64,000 bases of DNA from Actinomycetes bacterium (GCA_021805205.1 JAJZFV010000047.1:1-64000); one strand, 5' to 3'. Counted from the stretch's first letter, positions 19,425-28,873 are shown. The notes: a model not told the origin generated them from the letters alone. A program made the numbers and translations.

Positions 19425-19466
19425 AGACAAACCGAGCTTAATTGATAAAGCTCTACCTTTCGTTTT

Positions 19467-22400
19467 CTAGACGTTTCTACGATAGACGCCACCGATTTCG
19501 AATAGGGCATCGGTGATCTGGCCCAAGCTCGCAACTCGCGTTGCCTTCATCAATTCCGCAAAGATATTGCCGTCCTCAAGGGCAACTCGTCGTAGTGACT
19601 CAAGTGCTCGTTCGGCCTCGCCGCGGTGAAGTTCCTTGAAGGCGTTAACTCGGTTGATTTGACCCATCTTTTCATCTTCGGTTGCCCTTGCGAGCTTTAC
19701 CTCTTGGATCACGTTCTCGTTGTCCGTCTCTGACCTAAAGGTATTTACACCGATTATGGGAAGTTCGCCAGAGTGCTTGCGCTCTTCGTAGTACATCGAA
19801 TCGTCCTGGATCTTGCTGCGCTGGTATCCCATCTCCATCGCTCCAAGTACGCCTCCTCGCTCGTTGATGCGCTCCAGCTCCGTAAGTACCGCCTCTTCGA
19901 CGAGGTCAGTCAGCTCCTCGATTACAAAGCTTCCTTGGAGCGAGTTCTCATTCATGGTCATACCCCACTCGCGGTTTATGATCATCTGAATCGCTAGTGC
20001 GCGACGCACAGACTCATCCGTAGGCGTAGTTATAGCCTCGTCATAGGCGTTGGTATGAAGGGAGTTGGCGTTGTCGTAGATCGCACAGAGTGCTTGAAGG
20101 GTAGTCCTGATGTCATTAAATGAGATCTCCTGTGCGTGAAGTGAACGCCCGGAGGTCTGGATGTGGTACTTGAGGCGTTGCGACCTTTCGTTTCCGCCAT
20201 AGATATCCCTTATAGCTATCGACCAGATCCTTCTAGCGACACGTCCAATCACGTTGTACTCGGGATCCATTCCATTAGAGAAGAAGAATGAAAGGTTCGG
20301 GGCGAAGTCGTCGATCTTCATTCCTCTCGCAAGATAAGCCTCCACATAGGTAAATGCGTTCGAGAGGGTAAATGCCAATTGGGTAATTGGATTAGCACCA
20401 GCCTCTGCGATGTGATAGCCCGAGATCGAAACCGAGTAGAAGTTTCGTACGTTCTTCTCGACGAAGTACTCTTGAATGTCCCCCATGACCTTCAGGGAAA
20501 ATTCGGTGGAGAAGATACAGGTATTTTGCCCCTGATCCTCTTTCAAGATATCGGCCTGTACCGTTCCGCGGACGGTACTTAGTACCTCTTTTGAGACCGA
20601 CTGCATCTCTTCATCGGTGGGGTGTCGACCATTTTCCGCCTCGAACTTTTCCAATCTTTGATCGATGGCGGTGTTGAAGAACATCGCCAAGATCGTTGGT
20701 GCGGGGCCATTTATAGTCATCGAGACAGAGGTCTTGGGGTCGCATAGGTCAAAGCCGGAGTACAAAACCTTCATGTCATCGAGTGTTGCGATCGAGACTC
20801 CAGATGTTCCGATCTTGCCATAGATATCGGGGCGAAGATCGGGATCTCTGCCATAAAGGGTAACTGAGTCAAATGCGGTTGAGAGGCGAGTGGCTGGTTG
20901 TCCCTCGGCTAACAGGTGGAAGCGACGATTGGTACGGTATGGGTCACCCTCTCCTGCAAACATTCTGGTGGGGTCTTCATTTCTCCTTCGAAATGGAAAG
21001 ACCCCAGCCGTAAATGGAAAGTGACCGGGAAGGTTCTCTCGTCGTACGAAGGAGTAGATGTCACCTTTGGCTACGTAGTGAGGAAAGCTGATCGAGGGAA
21101 TCTCGTTACCAGAAAGTGATACCTTGTTGTAGTCTTCACTGCGAAACTTATCTAATATTGCCGCCTTTGTTTTTTCGTATTGCTCGATTAGAGCTAATTC
21201 GTCGGAGGTGACCTTTTTGGTCAGCTCTTCGATTCGATTGGCGAGGATCGGAGCCGTCTCGGGCTCTAACTCAGCCGCCTTTGTTAGGGCGTCGAGCGAC
21301 GCTATCAGCCTTGCATTCTCATCCGTCTTGGCGTGATAACGCCGAACCGTAGTTGAGACATCGAGGAGGTAGCGAAGACGATCGTTCGGGATAATTTGTC
21401 GTTCCGCAGTTGAGTGGCGCACTTGCTTTCGTGGTAGAAGGCCGCCACCGAGGTCGCTGCGGCGCTTTTCGATCATCGATGCGATGTAACTATATAGGGC
21501 AGTCATACCGTCGTCGTTGAAGCGTGAAGCTATGGTTCCAAAGACGGGCGCATCCTTAGGTGAAAGGCCGGGCTTGAAGTGCTCTCGTACCCACTGTCGA
21601 GCGACTAAACGAAGGGCATCTTCGCCCCCTCTTCGATCGAATTTATTTATGGCGATGACGTCGGCGTAGTCGATCATGTCGATTTTTTCGAGCTGGCTGG
21701 CGGCGCCAAATTCAGGAGTCATTACGTAGAGGGATAGGTCGGAGACGTTGGTAATTGCGGTATCTCCTTGACCAATGCCTGGTGTCTCAACAATGATCAC
21801 GTCAAAGGCGGCGCCCTTTAGTACCTTTAGGACGTTTTTGGTGTAGTCAGGGATCTCACTTGCCGCTCCGCGGGTAGCTAGTGATCTAAAGAAGATGTTG
21901 GGTGAGTTAATGGCGTTCATTCGAATTCGGTCTCCAAGGAGCGCCCCTCCGCCGCGGCGCCGAGTGGGATCGATAGCAAGGACCGCTATCGATATCTTGT
22001 CTCCGTGGTCGATCCGAAATCGTCTTACCAACTCGTCGGTGAGTGAAGATTTACCAGCACCTCCGGTACCGGTGATTCCAAGCACTACGCTCTGGGGCTG
22101 ATTTGCGATACGCCCCTCTAACTCGGCTATGTACTCCTCGGTAAATTTTCCATCTTCGATGTTTGTTATGGCTCGAGCGATTGCGCCTTTATCTCGAAAC
22201 GAGATGGCGTGGAGCTCTTCGGGGGTGATAGTGGGCATGGGATGGTCCACCTCTTCGATGAGCATATTGATCATCTTTACTAGACCATACTTTTGCCCAT
22301 CTTCTGGGGAGAAGATCTTGGAGACTCCATAGGCCTGTAACTCCGCGATCTCACGTGGAACAATTACACCGCCACCGCCACCAAAAACCTTGATATCAGC

Positions 22401-22673
22401 CTTCTCTTCGCGTAGACGGTCGACCAAGAATTTGAAGTACTCGACGTGGCCACCTTGGTATGAACTAAGCGCGATGCCGTGGGCGTCCTCTTCAATAGCA
22501 GCCTCAACGATCTCTTCCACGGATCGGTTGTGACCTAAATGAATTACTTCAGCGCCCTGGGCCATGAGCAGGCGTCTCATTATGTTGATCGAGGCGTCGT
22601 GGCCGTCGAAGAGAGATGCCGCAGTAATGAAACGCACTGGCCCCTTGGGGCGATAAAGGTCATCGTTATTCAT
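19467..22673 (-). CDS. icmF: fused isobutyryl-CoA mutase IcmF
   Basis: An adenosylcobalamin-dependent acyl-CoA mutase fused to its G-protein chaperone, interconverting isobutyryl-CoA and n-butyryl-CoA. Domain order fits IcmF: an N-terminal B12-binding domain ([14 protein letters not shown], near residue 23), a MeaB-like GTPase with [12 protein letters not shown] near residue 197, and a large C-terminal mutase barrel ([36 protein letters not shown]). The total of 1068 aa matches the family. The start at ATG 22673 is chosen because TTGAAA-17-TATTTT ends exactly 7 nt before it, implying a leaderless mRNA; the TTG start at 22709 lies inside the -35 box. It forms an operon with marR downstream. 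The GTPase motif favours IcmF over a simple methylmalonyl-CoA mutase. Confidence 0.93.
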   Translation of the reverse strand: MNNDDLYRPKGPVRFITAASLFDGHDASINIMRRLLMAQGAEVIHLGHNRSVEEIVEAAIEEDAHGIALSSYQGGHVEYFKFLVDRLREEKADIKVFGGGGGVIVPREIAELQAYGVSKIFSPEDGQKYGLVKMINMLIEEVDHPMPTITPEELHAISFRDKGAIARAITNIEDGKFTEEYIAELEGRIANQPQSVVLGITGTGGAGKSSLTDELVRRFRIDHGDKISIAVLAIDPTRRRGGGALLGDRIRMNAINSPNIFFRSLATRGAASEIPDYTKNVLKVLKGAAFDVIIVETPGIGQGDTAITNVSDLSLYVMTPEFGAASQLEKIDMIDYADVIAINKFDRRGGEDALRLVARQWVREHFKPGLSPKDAPVFGTIASRFNDDGMTALYSYIASMIEKRRSDLGGGLLPRKQVRHSTAERQIIPNDRLRYLLDVSTTVRRYHAKTDENARLIASLDALTKAAELEPETAPILANRIEELTKKVTSDELALIEQYEKTKAAILDKFRSEDYNKVSLSGNEIPSISFPHYVAKGDIYSFVRRENLPGHFPFTAGVFPFRRRNEDPTRMFAGEGDPYRTNRRFHLLAEGQPATRLSTAFDSVTLYGRDPDLRPDIYGKIGTSGVSIATLDDMKVLYSGFDLCDPKTSVSMTINGPAPTILAMFFNTAIDQRLEKFEAENGRHPTDEEMQSVSKEVLSTVRGTVQADILKEDQGQNTCIFSTEFSLKVMGDIQEYFVEKNVRNFYSVSISGYHIAEAGANPITQLAFTLSNAFTYVEAYLARGMKIDDFAPNLSFFFSNGMDPEYNVIGRVARRIWSIAIRDIYGGNERSQRLKYHIQTSGRSLHAQEISFNDIRTTLQALCAIYDNANSLHTNAYDEAITTPTDESVRRALAIQMIINREWGMTMNENSLQGSFVIEELTDLVEEAVLTELERINERGGVLGAMEMGYQRSKIQDDSMYYEERKHSGELPIIGVNTFRSETDNENVIQEVKLARATEDEKMGQINRVNAFKELHRGEAERALESLRRVALEDGNIFAELMKATRVASLGQITDALFEIGGVYRRNV

Positions 22674-22680
22674 AGGATAT

Positions 22681-22709
22681 AAAATAGTCGGAAGTCCTAC
22701 TAATTTCAA
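22681..22709 (-). promoter_or_regulatory. icmF promoter, leaderless type
   Basis: On the minus strand TTGAAA (22709-22704), a 17-bp spacer and TATTTT (22686-22681) precede ATG 22673 by exactly 7 nt, so transcription should start at or next to the start codon. Confidence 0.7.
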
Positions 22710-22769
22710 GAGATTTTATTTAAATGTCACAACTGAGGACTTCTATCGCTAGCTGGATGTGGGGTGGAG

Positions 22770-23582
22770 CTAATCGAAGCTTTGAGCTTGCCTCTGTTGG
22801 CTTTGAGCTTGCGGCCAATTCCCAGTCCCCTCCTCCAGCTCTTCTACTAGGTGTGTGAGCTGAGCTTTCAGGCGAATAAGTGCACTTGAAGTGCGTGCTC
22901 CCCACCAAAAAAGGTCTTTACCGTCCACAAATTCAACCTTGGGAGCAACCTGCGTTAACTCCGGTAGCTGGCGTTTAGTGAACTTATATGGTTCACTTGG
23001 CGCCAAGACGACGTCTACTCTGCTCTTGAAGTCGTCAAGGTCAACCTTCGAGTACTCGCTGATTCCACCGATGACCTCAACTCCAATTCGTCTAAGCAGA
23101 TCACCAGCATAAGTATGAGAATTTATGACCATATAAGGGTTTCTCCATATTGGAACCAACGCCCGAATCGGCCGTTGAACCGCCCCGCTTGGGTCACACG
23201 GTGTTATCGGAAACTCTCTATTTGATAAGTACTTTGTGAGGTGAAGCCCTGTTATCTCTTTGCTTGGAACTGGAAGAGCCAAGTGAAATTTGAAATTTAG
23301 CTCTGAGAAGTCCCGATCAAGATCGTCGATGGAGGCGATTGAGGTCGCAAATACGGTTAGACCCGATGCAATCAGGGCCTCGTAGTCCTCGAGCCGGTTT
23401 TCGTGCTTATCTAAAATCACGAGGTCGGGATCTATTTCTACGATCCTATCGATTGCAGGATCTTTGGTTCCGCCGATGATTGGGTAGCCATCGACCTCGC
23501 AGTAGCGGGTGACTCCGACTACATCTATCGACGATGCGAGGAGGGTTTCGGTCATAGATGGAACTAGAGAGACGACGCGCAC
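22770..23582 (-). CDS. BtuF-like helical-backbone metal receptor, no signal peptide
   Basis: A TroA/BtuF-superfamily binding protein, 270 aa from GTG 23582. This start gives MRVVSLVPSMTETLLASS, the normal N-terminus of this family. A TATGGT box 7 nt upstream suggests a leaderless message; ATG 23594 and TTG 23606 are alternatives. Family features are VVGVTRYCEV, the DPDLVILDKHEN segment and FVDGKDLFWWGARTSS near the C-terminus. No signal peptide or lipobox is visible, so it may act in the cytoplasm. The tail is Gln/Ser-rich (QAQSQQRQAQSFD). It lies 96 nt upstream of icmF, a B12 enzyme, which hints at a cobalamin-related role; this is inference only. Confidence 0.72.
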   Translation of the reverse strand: MRVVSLVPSMTETLLASSIDVVGVTRYCEVDGYPIIGGTKDPAIDRIVEIDPDLVILDKHENRLEDYEALIASGLTVFATSIASIDDLDRDFSELNFKFHLALPVPSKEITGLHLTKYLSNREFPITPCDPSGAVQRPIRALVPIWRNPYMVINSHTYAGDLLRRIGVEVIGGISEYSKVDLDDFKSRVDVVLAPSEPYKFTKRQLPELTQVAPKVEFVDGKDLFWWGARTSSALIRLKAQLTHLVEELEEGTGNWPQAQSQQRQAQSFD

Positions 23583-23925
23583 CCAATAAACCATAACAAA
23601 GACCAAGGAGCTTTAAACCATCGAAGCAGTCAGTCTCAAAGTGACTGCTTTCTCTACAGCCTTCTTTCTGCGGCTTTATCAGGTGGAAGACTAGGGATTA
23701 GCTAGAAGGCGACTATGTAGGAGATCCTTTGAGGCAATGGTAACGATTGAGGTTGGCGCTACACGCTATCTAACTTTGCCACCATCTTCTTTGTATTGGG
23801 GTATTCACCTACGACTTTTGGAGTTGGCATTTGCAGAGGCGGTCTCATCGCATTGAGGTTTTTTTCAGTTATATACTTCGAGAAGTTTTCAAAAGTTGTT
23901 CTTGGGTGCTGGCGTTAGAAATAAA
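23583..23925. other. divergent intergenic region
   Basis: Separates the BtuF-like gene (minus) from the CstR-like gene (plus). Apart from the TATGGT box of the BtuF-like gene and the operator just to its right, no further gene or hairpin is evident. Confidence 0.4.
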
Positions 23926-23945
23926 ATATACCCTCTAGGGTATAT
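23926..23945. promoter_or_regulatory. CstR/CsoR-type operator upstream of the regulator gene
   Basis: The palindrome ATATACCCTCTAGGGTATAT has two perfect 8-nt arms around a 4-nt centre. It lies 50 bp upstream of the CstR-like gene, and a near-identical site lies upstream of the rhodanese gene at 30574-30595. The ATACCC..GGGTAT core matches known CsoR/CstR operators, so autoregulation is likely. Confidence 0.8.
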
Positions 23946-23995
23946 ATAAAGATATTTAAAAAAGTTTGATTACAAAGACGAGTATGGTGCGATAG

Positions 23996-24265
23996 ATGAT
24001 TGAGATACCTAAGGACGACGTCGATAAACTGGCGCTTCGGTTGCGACGAATAGCGGGTCAAATAAACGGAATTGAAAAGATGCTCCTCGAGGGAAGGGAG
24101 TGTGAGTCGGTCATAAACCAAATAGCTGCGGCCTCCAAAGCTCTCGATCAGGTCGGATTCAAGTTGGTTGCTGCGGGTCTTAGAAATTGCATGTCGAGCC
24201 AGAGCGGAGCGGATGCCGCAGATGACATTGCGCGTCTAGAAAAGTACTTTAGCCGCCTCTCCTAG
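23996..24265 (+). CDS. cstR: CsoR/CstR-family repressor, CstR-like (persulfide sensor)
   Basis: A small all-helical repressor, 89 aa, of the CsoR/RcnR/FrmR/CstR family: LRRIAGQINGIEKMLLEGRE followed by CESVINQIAAASKALDQ. Copper-sensing CsoR proteins need a Cys-His-Cys set. Here the first Cys (GRECES) and second Cys (LRNCM) are present, but the position four residues before the second Cys is Gly, not His. That leaves the two-Cys pattern of CstR, which senses persulfide or polysulfide. Rhodanese, SQR and CoA-disulfide reductase-rhodanese genes a few kb away, with a matching operator, support this. The gene symbol is by family inference. Confidence 0.82.
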   Translation: MIEIPKDDVDKLALRLRRIAGQINGIEKMLLEGRECESVINQIAAASKALDQVGFKLVAAGLRNCMSSQSGADAADDIARLEKYFSRLS

Positions 24266-24363
24266 TGTGACGGCTATCGTATTTCGAAGCTGGACTATGG
24301 CGACCGAAAGATCGAGGTTCGTCGGTTAGCTTAGGCAGAAACAAATTATCTCCTTTTGCCAAT

Positions 24364-24669
24364 CTAGAGAGCTTGAAGGGCCAGATGGAGCATATCTTTG
24401 GTCGGAAATCCCACCCTCTCGCCAGAGCTTTGATCTAGGTAAATCCTGCATGAGAGACCAAATTCAGACTCGCTAGAGGTGAATGGGTCGATCCCATTTA
24501 GAAGTACTGTGGGTGAGCCATGAAAGTCATTCTCTCGCCCCTCCTCTTCGGTAGCGATCAACTTCACCTCTACCTCAAGTTGGAATTGATCTGAGAGCTG
24601 GTCGATTAGGTCTAGTAGCGGCTCTAAATTTGGACAATCTACGGTGTGTAACACCTTGACATCTATCAT
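24364..24669 (-). CDS. thioredoxin-fold protein, alkylmercury-lyase-associated type
   Basis: A small cytoplasmic protein, 101 aa from ATG 24669, with GGAGG nine bases upstream; ATG 24678 is too close to it. Features are an N-terminal VLHTVDCPN strand-turn with one Cys, and DFHGSPTVLLNGIDPF, the cis-Pro segment of thioredoxin-like proteins often found beside mercury or metal resistance genes. A second Cys (LSCRIY) follows. The lone CPN, rather than CxxC, argues against classical dithiol exchange. Its promoter has MerR-type architecture, so induction by a thiol-reactive stress or metal is likely. No MerR regulator is encoded in the window. Confidence 0.65.
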   Translation of the reverse strand: MIDVKVLHTVDCPNLEPLLDLIDQLSDQFQLEVEVKLIATEEEGRENDFHGSPTVLLNGIDPFTSSESEFGLSCRIYLDQSSGERVGFPTKDMLHLALQAL

Positions 24670-24690
24670 CTCTGGCATCCTCCACTAAGA

Positions 24691-24721
24691 GGATAAACCT
24701 TCCAGTTAACTGGAATGTCAA
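24691..24721 (-). promoter_or_regulatory. MerR-type promoter with 19-bp spacer and central dyad
   Basis: On the minus strand TTGACA (24721-24716) and TTATCC (24696-24691) are 19 bp apart, too long for normal RNA polymerase contact. The spacer holds the perfect palindrome TTCCAGTTAACTGGAA (24700-24715). This is the hallmark of promoters twisted into activity by MerR-family regulators such as SoxR or CueR types. It drives the thioredoxin-fold gene. Confidence 0.82.
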
Positions 24722-25041
24722 GGGCATTTTTGATAAATTTATTGTAACTATTGCAAACTCAAAAGGAATGGAAGCTGTGATCCACTTTTCGTGATCGAAA
24801 AGGAAGGCCGTTGACCGGGTTGGGGTTTGAGTTATGCCCGATGGCCCGGGCTTTGCGCAATAATTTCGGAAATCGGGGAAGAGTCGCGATGGAATTTGCC
24901 TGTGCTCGAATTCGCCAATGCACCGAGACGCCAGCGCATAACTAGGAGCAGATGGCGCTAGATGCTTCCTGTCGAAGCCTACGACTTTTGCGAATTTGCA
25001 ACTAGCGCCAGTTGACTCTTTGGAGGGGCAATTTGAAATAT
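24722..25041. other. intergenic, no gene seen
   Basis: Lies between the MerR-type promoter and the 3' end of the ABM gene. No ORF of note or clear regulatory signal was found. Confidence 0.35.
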
Positions 25042-25065
25042 CAGCTTCGGCAAGGTCCGAAGCTG
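25042..25065 (-). terminator. hairpin downstream of the ABM monooxygenase gene
   Basis: A 9-bp stem CAGCTTCGG/CCGAAGCTG with a 6-nt loop lies 17 bp beyond the stop of the ABM gene on the minus strand and is followed by ATATTTC. A weak factor-independent terminator is likely. Confidence 0.45.
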
Positions 25066-25082
25066 TATCTTTGACCCTGTCT

Positions 25083-25373
25083 TTAGATCTCAGTTACCTC
25101 GTAGATCGTTATTGACGGGGGAGCTGCAAAGAATGATCCAAGATTTGTCTTTCCCTCGCCAGCTCTCCAAGCGGAATATCGACCGTAGTGCTCCTTGGTC
25201 TCCCAGCTTTCGAGAAGTACAAAGTGTTGTTCGTCTTTGACGTCTTGAATCACATCGATCCCAAGGCAGCCGTCGAATTTTCTGGTGTCGACCAAAATTT
25301 GGCTCAGCGTCTCTTTGCCTTCGGAGGTAATTTCTGGGTTGAACTTGAAGTCGAATATTATTTTCGCGGTCAT
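25083..25373 (-). CDS. antibiotic-biosynthesis monooxygenase (ABM) domain protein
   Basis: A 96-aa single-domain protein of the ABM/YgiN ferredoxin-like fold: an N-terminal strand, then LSQILVDTRKFDGCLGIDVI and FVLLESWETKEHYGRYSAW. Members are quinol monooxygenases or heme-degrading-like dimers; the exact substrate cannot be told. Start ATG 25373 has GGAG at proper spacing. The gene is monocistronic, with a hairpin after its stop. Confidence 0.8.
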   Translation of the reverse strand: MTAKIIFDFKFNPEITSEGKETLSQILVDTRKFDGCLGIDVIQDVKDEQHFVLLESWETKEHYGRYSAWRAGEGKTNLGSFFAAPPSITIYEVTEI

Positions 25374-25704
25374 CTTTTTGATCTCCTAATCTTCGATTGA
25401 CGCTAGGTGTTTCGGAAGAAACTTAGTAGGAGAAGGCGCCTTACCTTTGCGGGTACGCAAAGTATCGTTCAGTTTCTTGGTGGTATTAGTTGAGATGAAG
25501 CAATAACCTAGCCAATTCGATCAGTGGCCCATAGATCTAGCGCTCTAATGTTGGTTCTGGATCAATCTTCCTTGAAGATAATTACAGAACCCCATTTCAT
25601 GCCTATGGCTTAAATGGCATAGTTGGCGTTTATTTAGGGTCTCTAAGTGCTATTATTCACCCTCGCGATCGCTTCTTTCCGTCAATGACGGTTAGACTGT
25701 CCTA
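25374..25704. other. divergent intergenic region with leaderless-type -10 box
   Basis: Separates the ABM gene from the desaturase gene. TAGACT at 25693-25698 lies 6 nt before the desaturase ATG at 25705, the spacing expected for a leaderless mRNA; no clear -35 was found. The same hexamer occurs at the end of each CRISPR repeat on the minus strand. Confidence 0.4.
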
Positions 25705-26616
25705 ATGTCCAAAGTACGTCTCGTAAACGAGCTTGCCCCCTCCGTCGAGAGGTTGATGAACCGTCATTTAGAGACGACTAAGGAATGGTTTCCTCATGAG
25801 TTAGTTCCGTGGTCCAAGGGTCGAGACTTTACTCAAGATGACCCATGGAACCCCGATGAGGTGAATCTAACTCCGGGTGTGAAGAGTGCATTATTTGTCA
25901 ATCTATTGACAGAGGACAACCTCCCCTACTACTTCAATGCACTTGCAACTACCTTCGGAGAAGGGATATGGGGTGAGTGGGCTCGGCGCTGGACTGCCGA
26001 GGAGCACCGTCACTCCATCGTCATACGAGACTATTTGACTGTAACAAGACTTCTAGATCCAGTAGCCCTTGAGAGGGCCAGAATGAATCAAGTATCAGGT
26101 GGGGCAGTCCCAGAGCCGGTAAATCCAACCGAGACTTTGGTCTATGTCACCTTGCAAGAGCTTGCTACTAGAGTTTCGCACCGAAACACAGGAAAGTTGA
26201 TTGGCGATCCGGCGGGATATGCGATCATGGCAAGGGTGGGTGCTGATGAAAATCTACACCACCTCTTCTACCGAGATCTAACCACTGACGCGATTGCCCT
26301 TGATCCATCTGCGACGATGATCGCTATCGAAAAGCAGGTTCGTACCTTTGCCATGCCCGGCCTTGGCATCGACGACTTTGATACGCATGCCGCCCTAATT
26401 GCGAAAGAGGGGATCTATGACCTCCCCCTCCACTACGACGTTGTCCTTAACCCAGTTTTGATGCGACAGTGGAAGGTCGACAAGGTTGAGGGTTTGAGTG
26501 GTGAAGCCGAAGAGGCCCGCGAAAAGCTTATGAAGTTTTTAGGTAGATTGAAAAAAGCTGCGGCCCGGATTACCGACCGACGCGGTGAGGTCGCTAGCGT
26601 CGAGGAAAAGCTCTAG
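25705..26616 (+). CDS. acyl-ACP desaturase (DesA-like, ferritin-like diiron)
   Basis: A soluble diiron fatty-acyl desaturase, 303 aa, introducing a double bond into acyl-ACP. Iron-ligand motifs are EEHRHS near residue 98 and DENLHH near residue 185, with a further Glu ligand in LLTEDNLPYY. This is the pattern of the stearoyl-ACP desaturase/DesA1-DesA2 family common in Actinobacteria. The start is at ATG 25705, where a TAGACT box just upstream suggests a leaderless transcript. The C-terminal 40 residues are charged and helical. It is monocistronic and likely involved in membrane lipid unsaturation. Confidence 0.9.
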   Translation: MSKVRLVNELAPSVERLMNRHLETTKEWFPHELVPWSKGRDFTQDDPWNPDEVNLTPGVKSALFVNLLTEDNLPYYFNALATTFGEGIWGEWARRWTAEEHRHSIVIRDYLTVTRLLDPVALERARMNQVSGGAVPEPVNPTETLVYVTLQELATRVSHRNTGKLIGDPAGYAIMARVGADENLHHLFYRDLTTDAIALDPSATMIAIEKQVRTFAMPGLGIDDFDTHAALIAKEGIYDLPLHYDVVLNPVLMRQWKVDKVEGLSGEAEEAREKLMKFLGRLKKAAARITDRRGEVASVEEKL

Positions 26617-26981
26617 TTCTACTCCAACAACCGGGTTTTTCTAGGCGCAACTCTTCCTAAGTTAACCTCGACGAGGCGATAGGTGGATAATTTCTTCTAC
26701 CTTGTCGCAAATATTCGCTAGCGGTAGCGTTTTGCCACTCTTTCAGGCTGATTGCGGCTTCAAACAAAGTGTCGGGGCCTCTGTCTGGTAGCTATGGCTT
26801 GAAGAGGTATCGCTCTATGTCGTTGCCCGAAACTATGTGGAGATATTTTGGGGCAGGGACATGAACTAACCTAGTTAGAGCACGATACTCTCCGTCGCAA
26901 TACCATAAGTAGGAGGAGCCGTAAATCCTGGTTTTATCTGTTGTTTCAGGAGCACAAATGCCCTGGCCCGTAAGGATTTAT
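26617..26981. other. intergenic, no gene seen
   Basis: Lies between the desaturase (plus) and the CoA-disulfide reductase (minus), which converge. No ORF of interest; a hairpin marks the right edge. Confidence 0.35.
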
Positions 26982-27019
26982 GGTGGTTGTTGGTTGGGGA
27001 GTTCCTTATAACAACCACC
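26982..27019 (-). terminator. possible terminator after CoA-disulfide reductase gene
   Basis: Arms GGTGGTTGTT and AACAACCACC (10 bp perfect) with an 18-nt loop lie 44 bp beyond the stop of the minus-strand reductase gene. The loop is long and no T-run follows, so the call is tentative. Confidence 0.35.
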
Positions 27020-27062
27020 GATCGGTGACCTTTAGGTACGCCAATGAAAGCAACTGCAGCTG

Positions 27063-28748
27063 CTACATACGTCGGCCTCTCGAAGTTTCGAGAAAGTCGT
27101 TGTAGGTGGTGATCCCACCGTCGAGGTTTCGAGCCTTGATTCCGAGGCCATTTAAGAACATAGCTGCGTTGTGACCTCTCTGTCCGACTTTACAAAATAC
27201 GATCGGGTCACTACTTTCGATCTCCTCTAGTCGTTGGAGAATCTCGTCTAAAGGTATGTTTTTGGAACCTGGTATGGTGCCAGCTGCAAATTCTTCCGGC
27301 GTTCTAACGTCAATGAACTCCTTGCCCTCTTCGATCAGATCTTCGATCTGGCTAAAGTAGACAGCTTGGGCGCCGTGGCGGAGGCGATTTTCTCCGATAT
27401 ATCCGATCAAGTTGATCGGATCTTTGGCGGAACCAAATTGAGGGGCGTAGGCTAGCTCCAACTCCGCAAGTTCGTCTACCGCCATCCCATTACCTAGAGC
27501 GGTTGCCAAAACGTCGATCCTTTTGTCAACTCCGTCCCTACCTACGATTTGAGCTCCGAGCAGTTCGCCGGTGGGGCGATATAGAACCTTGATAGCCATC
27601 TCTCTGGCGCCAGGGTAGTAGGTGGCGTGAGAGTTTGGATGGCTGTGGATGGCTTCGTAGGCGATATTGCGGCTCGCAAGCTTTCTCTCGCTCCATCCGG
27701 TTGATGCGACGGTTACGCCAAATGCGGAGATGATTGCGGTACCGATGGCAACCTTCGCATCTGACTTGTGGCCAAGGACGATAACATCTGCGACCCGCCT
27801 TCCTTGGCGATTTGCGACATTGGCTAGTGGAATCAGTGAATCGCTCTCGTCGAAGAAGTCGCTCTTTTCAATCACGTCGCCGACGGCAAATATCGAAGGA
27901 TCACTGGTTCGAAGATCCTGGTCGACCACTATTCCGCCCAGAGCTCCGATCTCGAGCCCTGCTTCGGCGGCCAATTTGGCATTTGGTCGCACCCCGGCGC
28001 TTGCCACCACGATATCGAATGGCAAAGAGCTGCCATTCGATAGCTTTACTAATTTCATCCCATGGTCTATCTTCTCTACCGAGGTGGAGGTCAAGACCTC
28101 TACACCCAAGGCTCGAGCCGCCCTCTCAAGGGGAGCGACCATCTCGATGTCCAAGGGCGGAAGCAGGTGATCAGCCGTCTCGACGATAGCTACCTCTAGG
28201 TTGCGGTGGAGTAGATTCTCGGCTACTTCTAGGCCGATGAAGCCGCCGCCTATAACTACCGCGCGCTTGGTGGTGGGTAGGATGGCGGCCATCATACTCC
28301 TAGCGTCTTCTACGTTTCGAAGCGTGAGAGCCCCCTCTAGCCCCTCAATTGGTGGGCGCGCCGGCGATGCACCGGTCGATATTATCAGATAGTCGTAGGA
28401 CTCGAGTCTTACCTCGTCGGTTGTCTTAGTGCGATCGCGCACTGTGATTACTTTTGCCGCTCGGTCTATCTGTATCACTTCAGAACCGACATTTACTTGA
28501 ATGTTGAATCGAAGGCCAAGGGACTCCGGAGTCTGTAGGAGGATTCGATCTTCATCGGTTATTACTCCTCCCACGAGGTAGGCAAGTCCGCAGTTGGCAT
28601 ATGAGACGAATCCTGACTTTTCAAAGACGATGATGTCGGCGATGGGATTGAGTCGTCGTAGTCGCGTGGCTGCCGACATTCCACCGGCTACGCCTCCGAT
28701 AATTACGAATCGTTTCTTGTGGTTATTTACTGCAACGTTATGCGTCAT
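27063..28748 (-). CDS. cdr: CoA-disulfide reductase fused to rhodanese (CoADR-RHD)
   Basis: A flavoenzyme that reduces CoA disulfide or CoA persulfide and polysulfides with NAD(P)H, 561 aa. The FAD-binding motif is VIIGGVAGGMSAATRLRR; the active Cys is in SYANCGLAY (the SFxNCGLPY type) near residue 50. The second nucleotide-binding motif is AVVIGGGFIGLEVAENL. A C-terminal rhodanese domain has the loop CKVGQRGH and the strand EFIDVRTPEEFAAGTIPGS. The fused form is typical of sulfur-handling reductases. AGAAG precedes the ATG. Its neighbours are SQR and a rhodanese behind a CstR-type operator, pointing to sulfane-sulfur detoxification. Confidence 0.92.
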   Translation of the reverse strand: MTHNVAVNNHKKRFVIIGGVAGGMSAATRLRRLNPIADIIVFEKSGFVSYANCGLAYLVGGVITDEDRILLQTPESLGLRFNIQVNVGSEVIQIDRAAKVITVRDRTKTTDEVRLESYDYLIISTGASPARPPIEGLEGALTLRNVEDARSMMAAILPTTKRAVVIGGGFIGLEVAENLLHRNLEVAIVETADHLLPPLDIEMVAPLERAARALGVEVLTSTSVEKIDHGMKLVKLSNGSSLPFDIVVASAGVRPNAKLAAEAGLEIGALGGIVVDQDLRTSDPSIFAVGDVIEKSDFFDESDSLIPLANVANRQGRRVADVIVLGHKSDAKVAIGTAIISAFGVTVASTGWSERKLASRNIAYEAIHSHPNSHATYYPGAREMAIKVLYRPTGELLGAQIVGRDGVDKRIDVLATALGNGMAVDELAELELAYAPQFGSAKDPINLIGYIGENRLRHGAQAVYFSQIEDLIEEGKEFIDVRTPEEFAAGTIPGSKNIPLDEILQRLEEIESSDPIVFCKVGQRGHNAAMFLNGLGIKARNLDGGITTYNDFLETSRGRRM

Positions 28749-28833
28749 CTTCTAAAGCTTTCTATTGATGAGGTATCTTTTAATGGTGAAATAATTTGCC
28801 TTAGCCCTAGCCACAACGCTGCTATACGGAGTT

Positions 28834-28868
28834 GTAAGGGCGATTAGAAGAGTTCTGATCGCCCTTAC
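28834..28868 (-). terminator. hairpin between sqr and cdr
   Basis: Arms GTAAGGGCGAT and ATCGCCCTTAC (11 bp) with a 13-nt loop start 5 bp beyond the sqr stop on the minus strand. No T-run follows. It may end or attenuate sqr transcripts before cdr. Confidence 0.45.
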
Positions 28869-28873
28869 GACCA

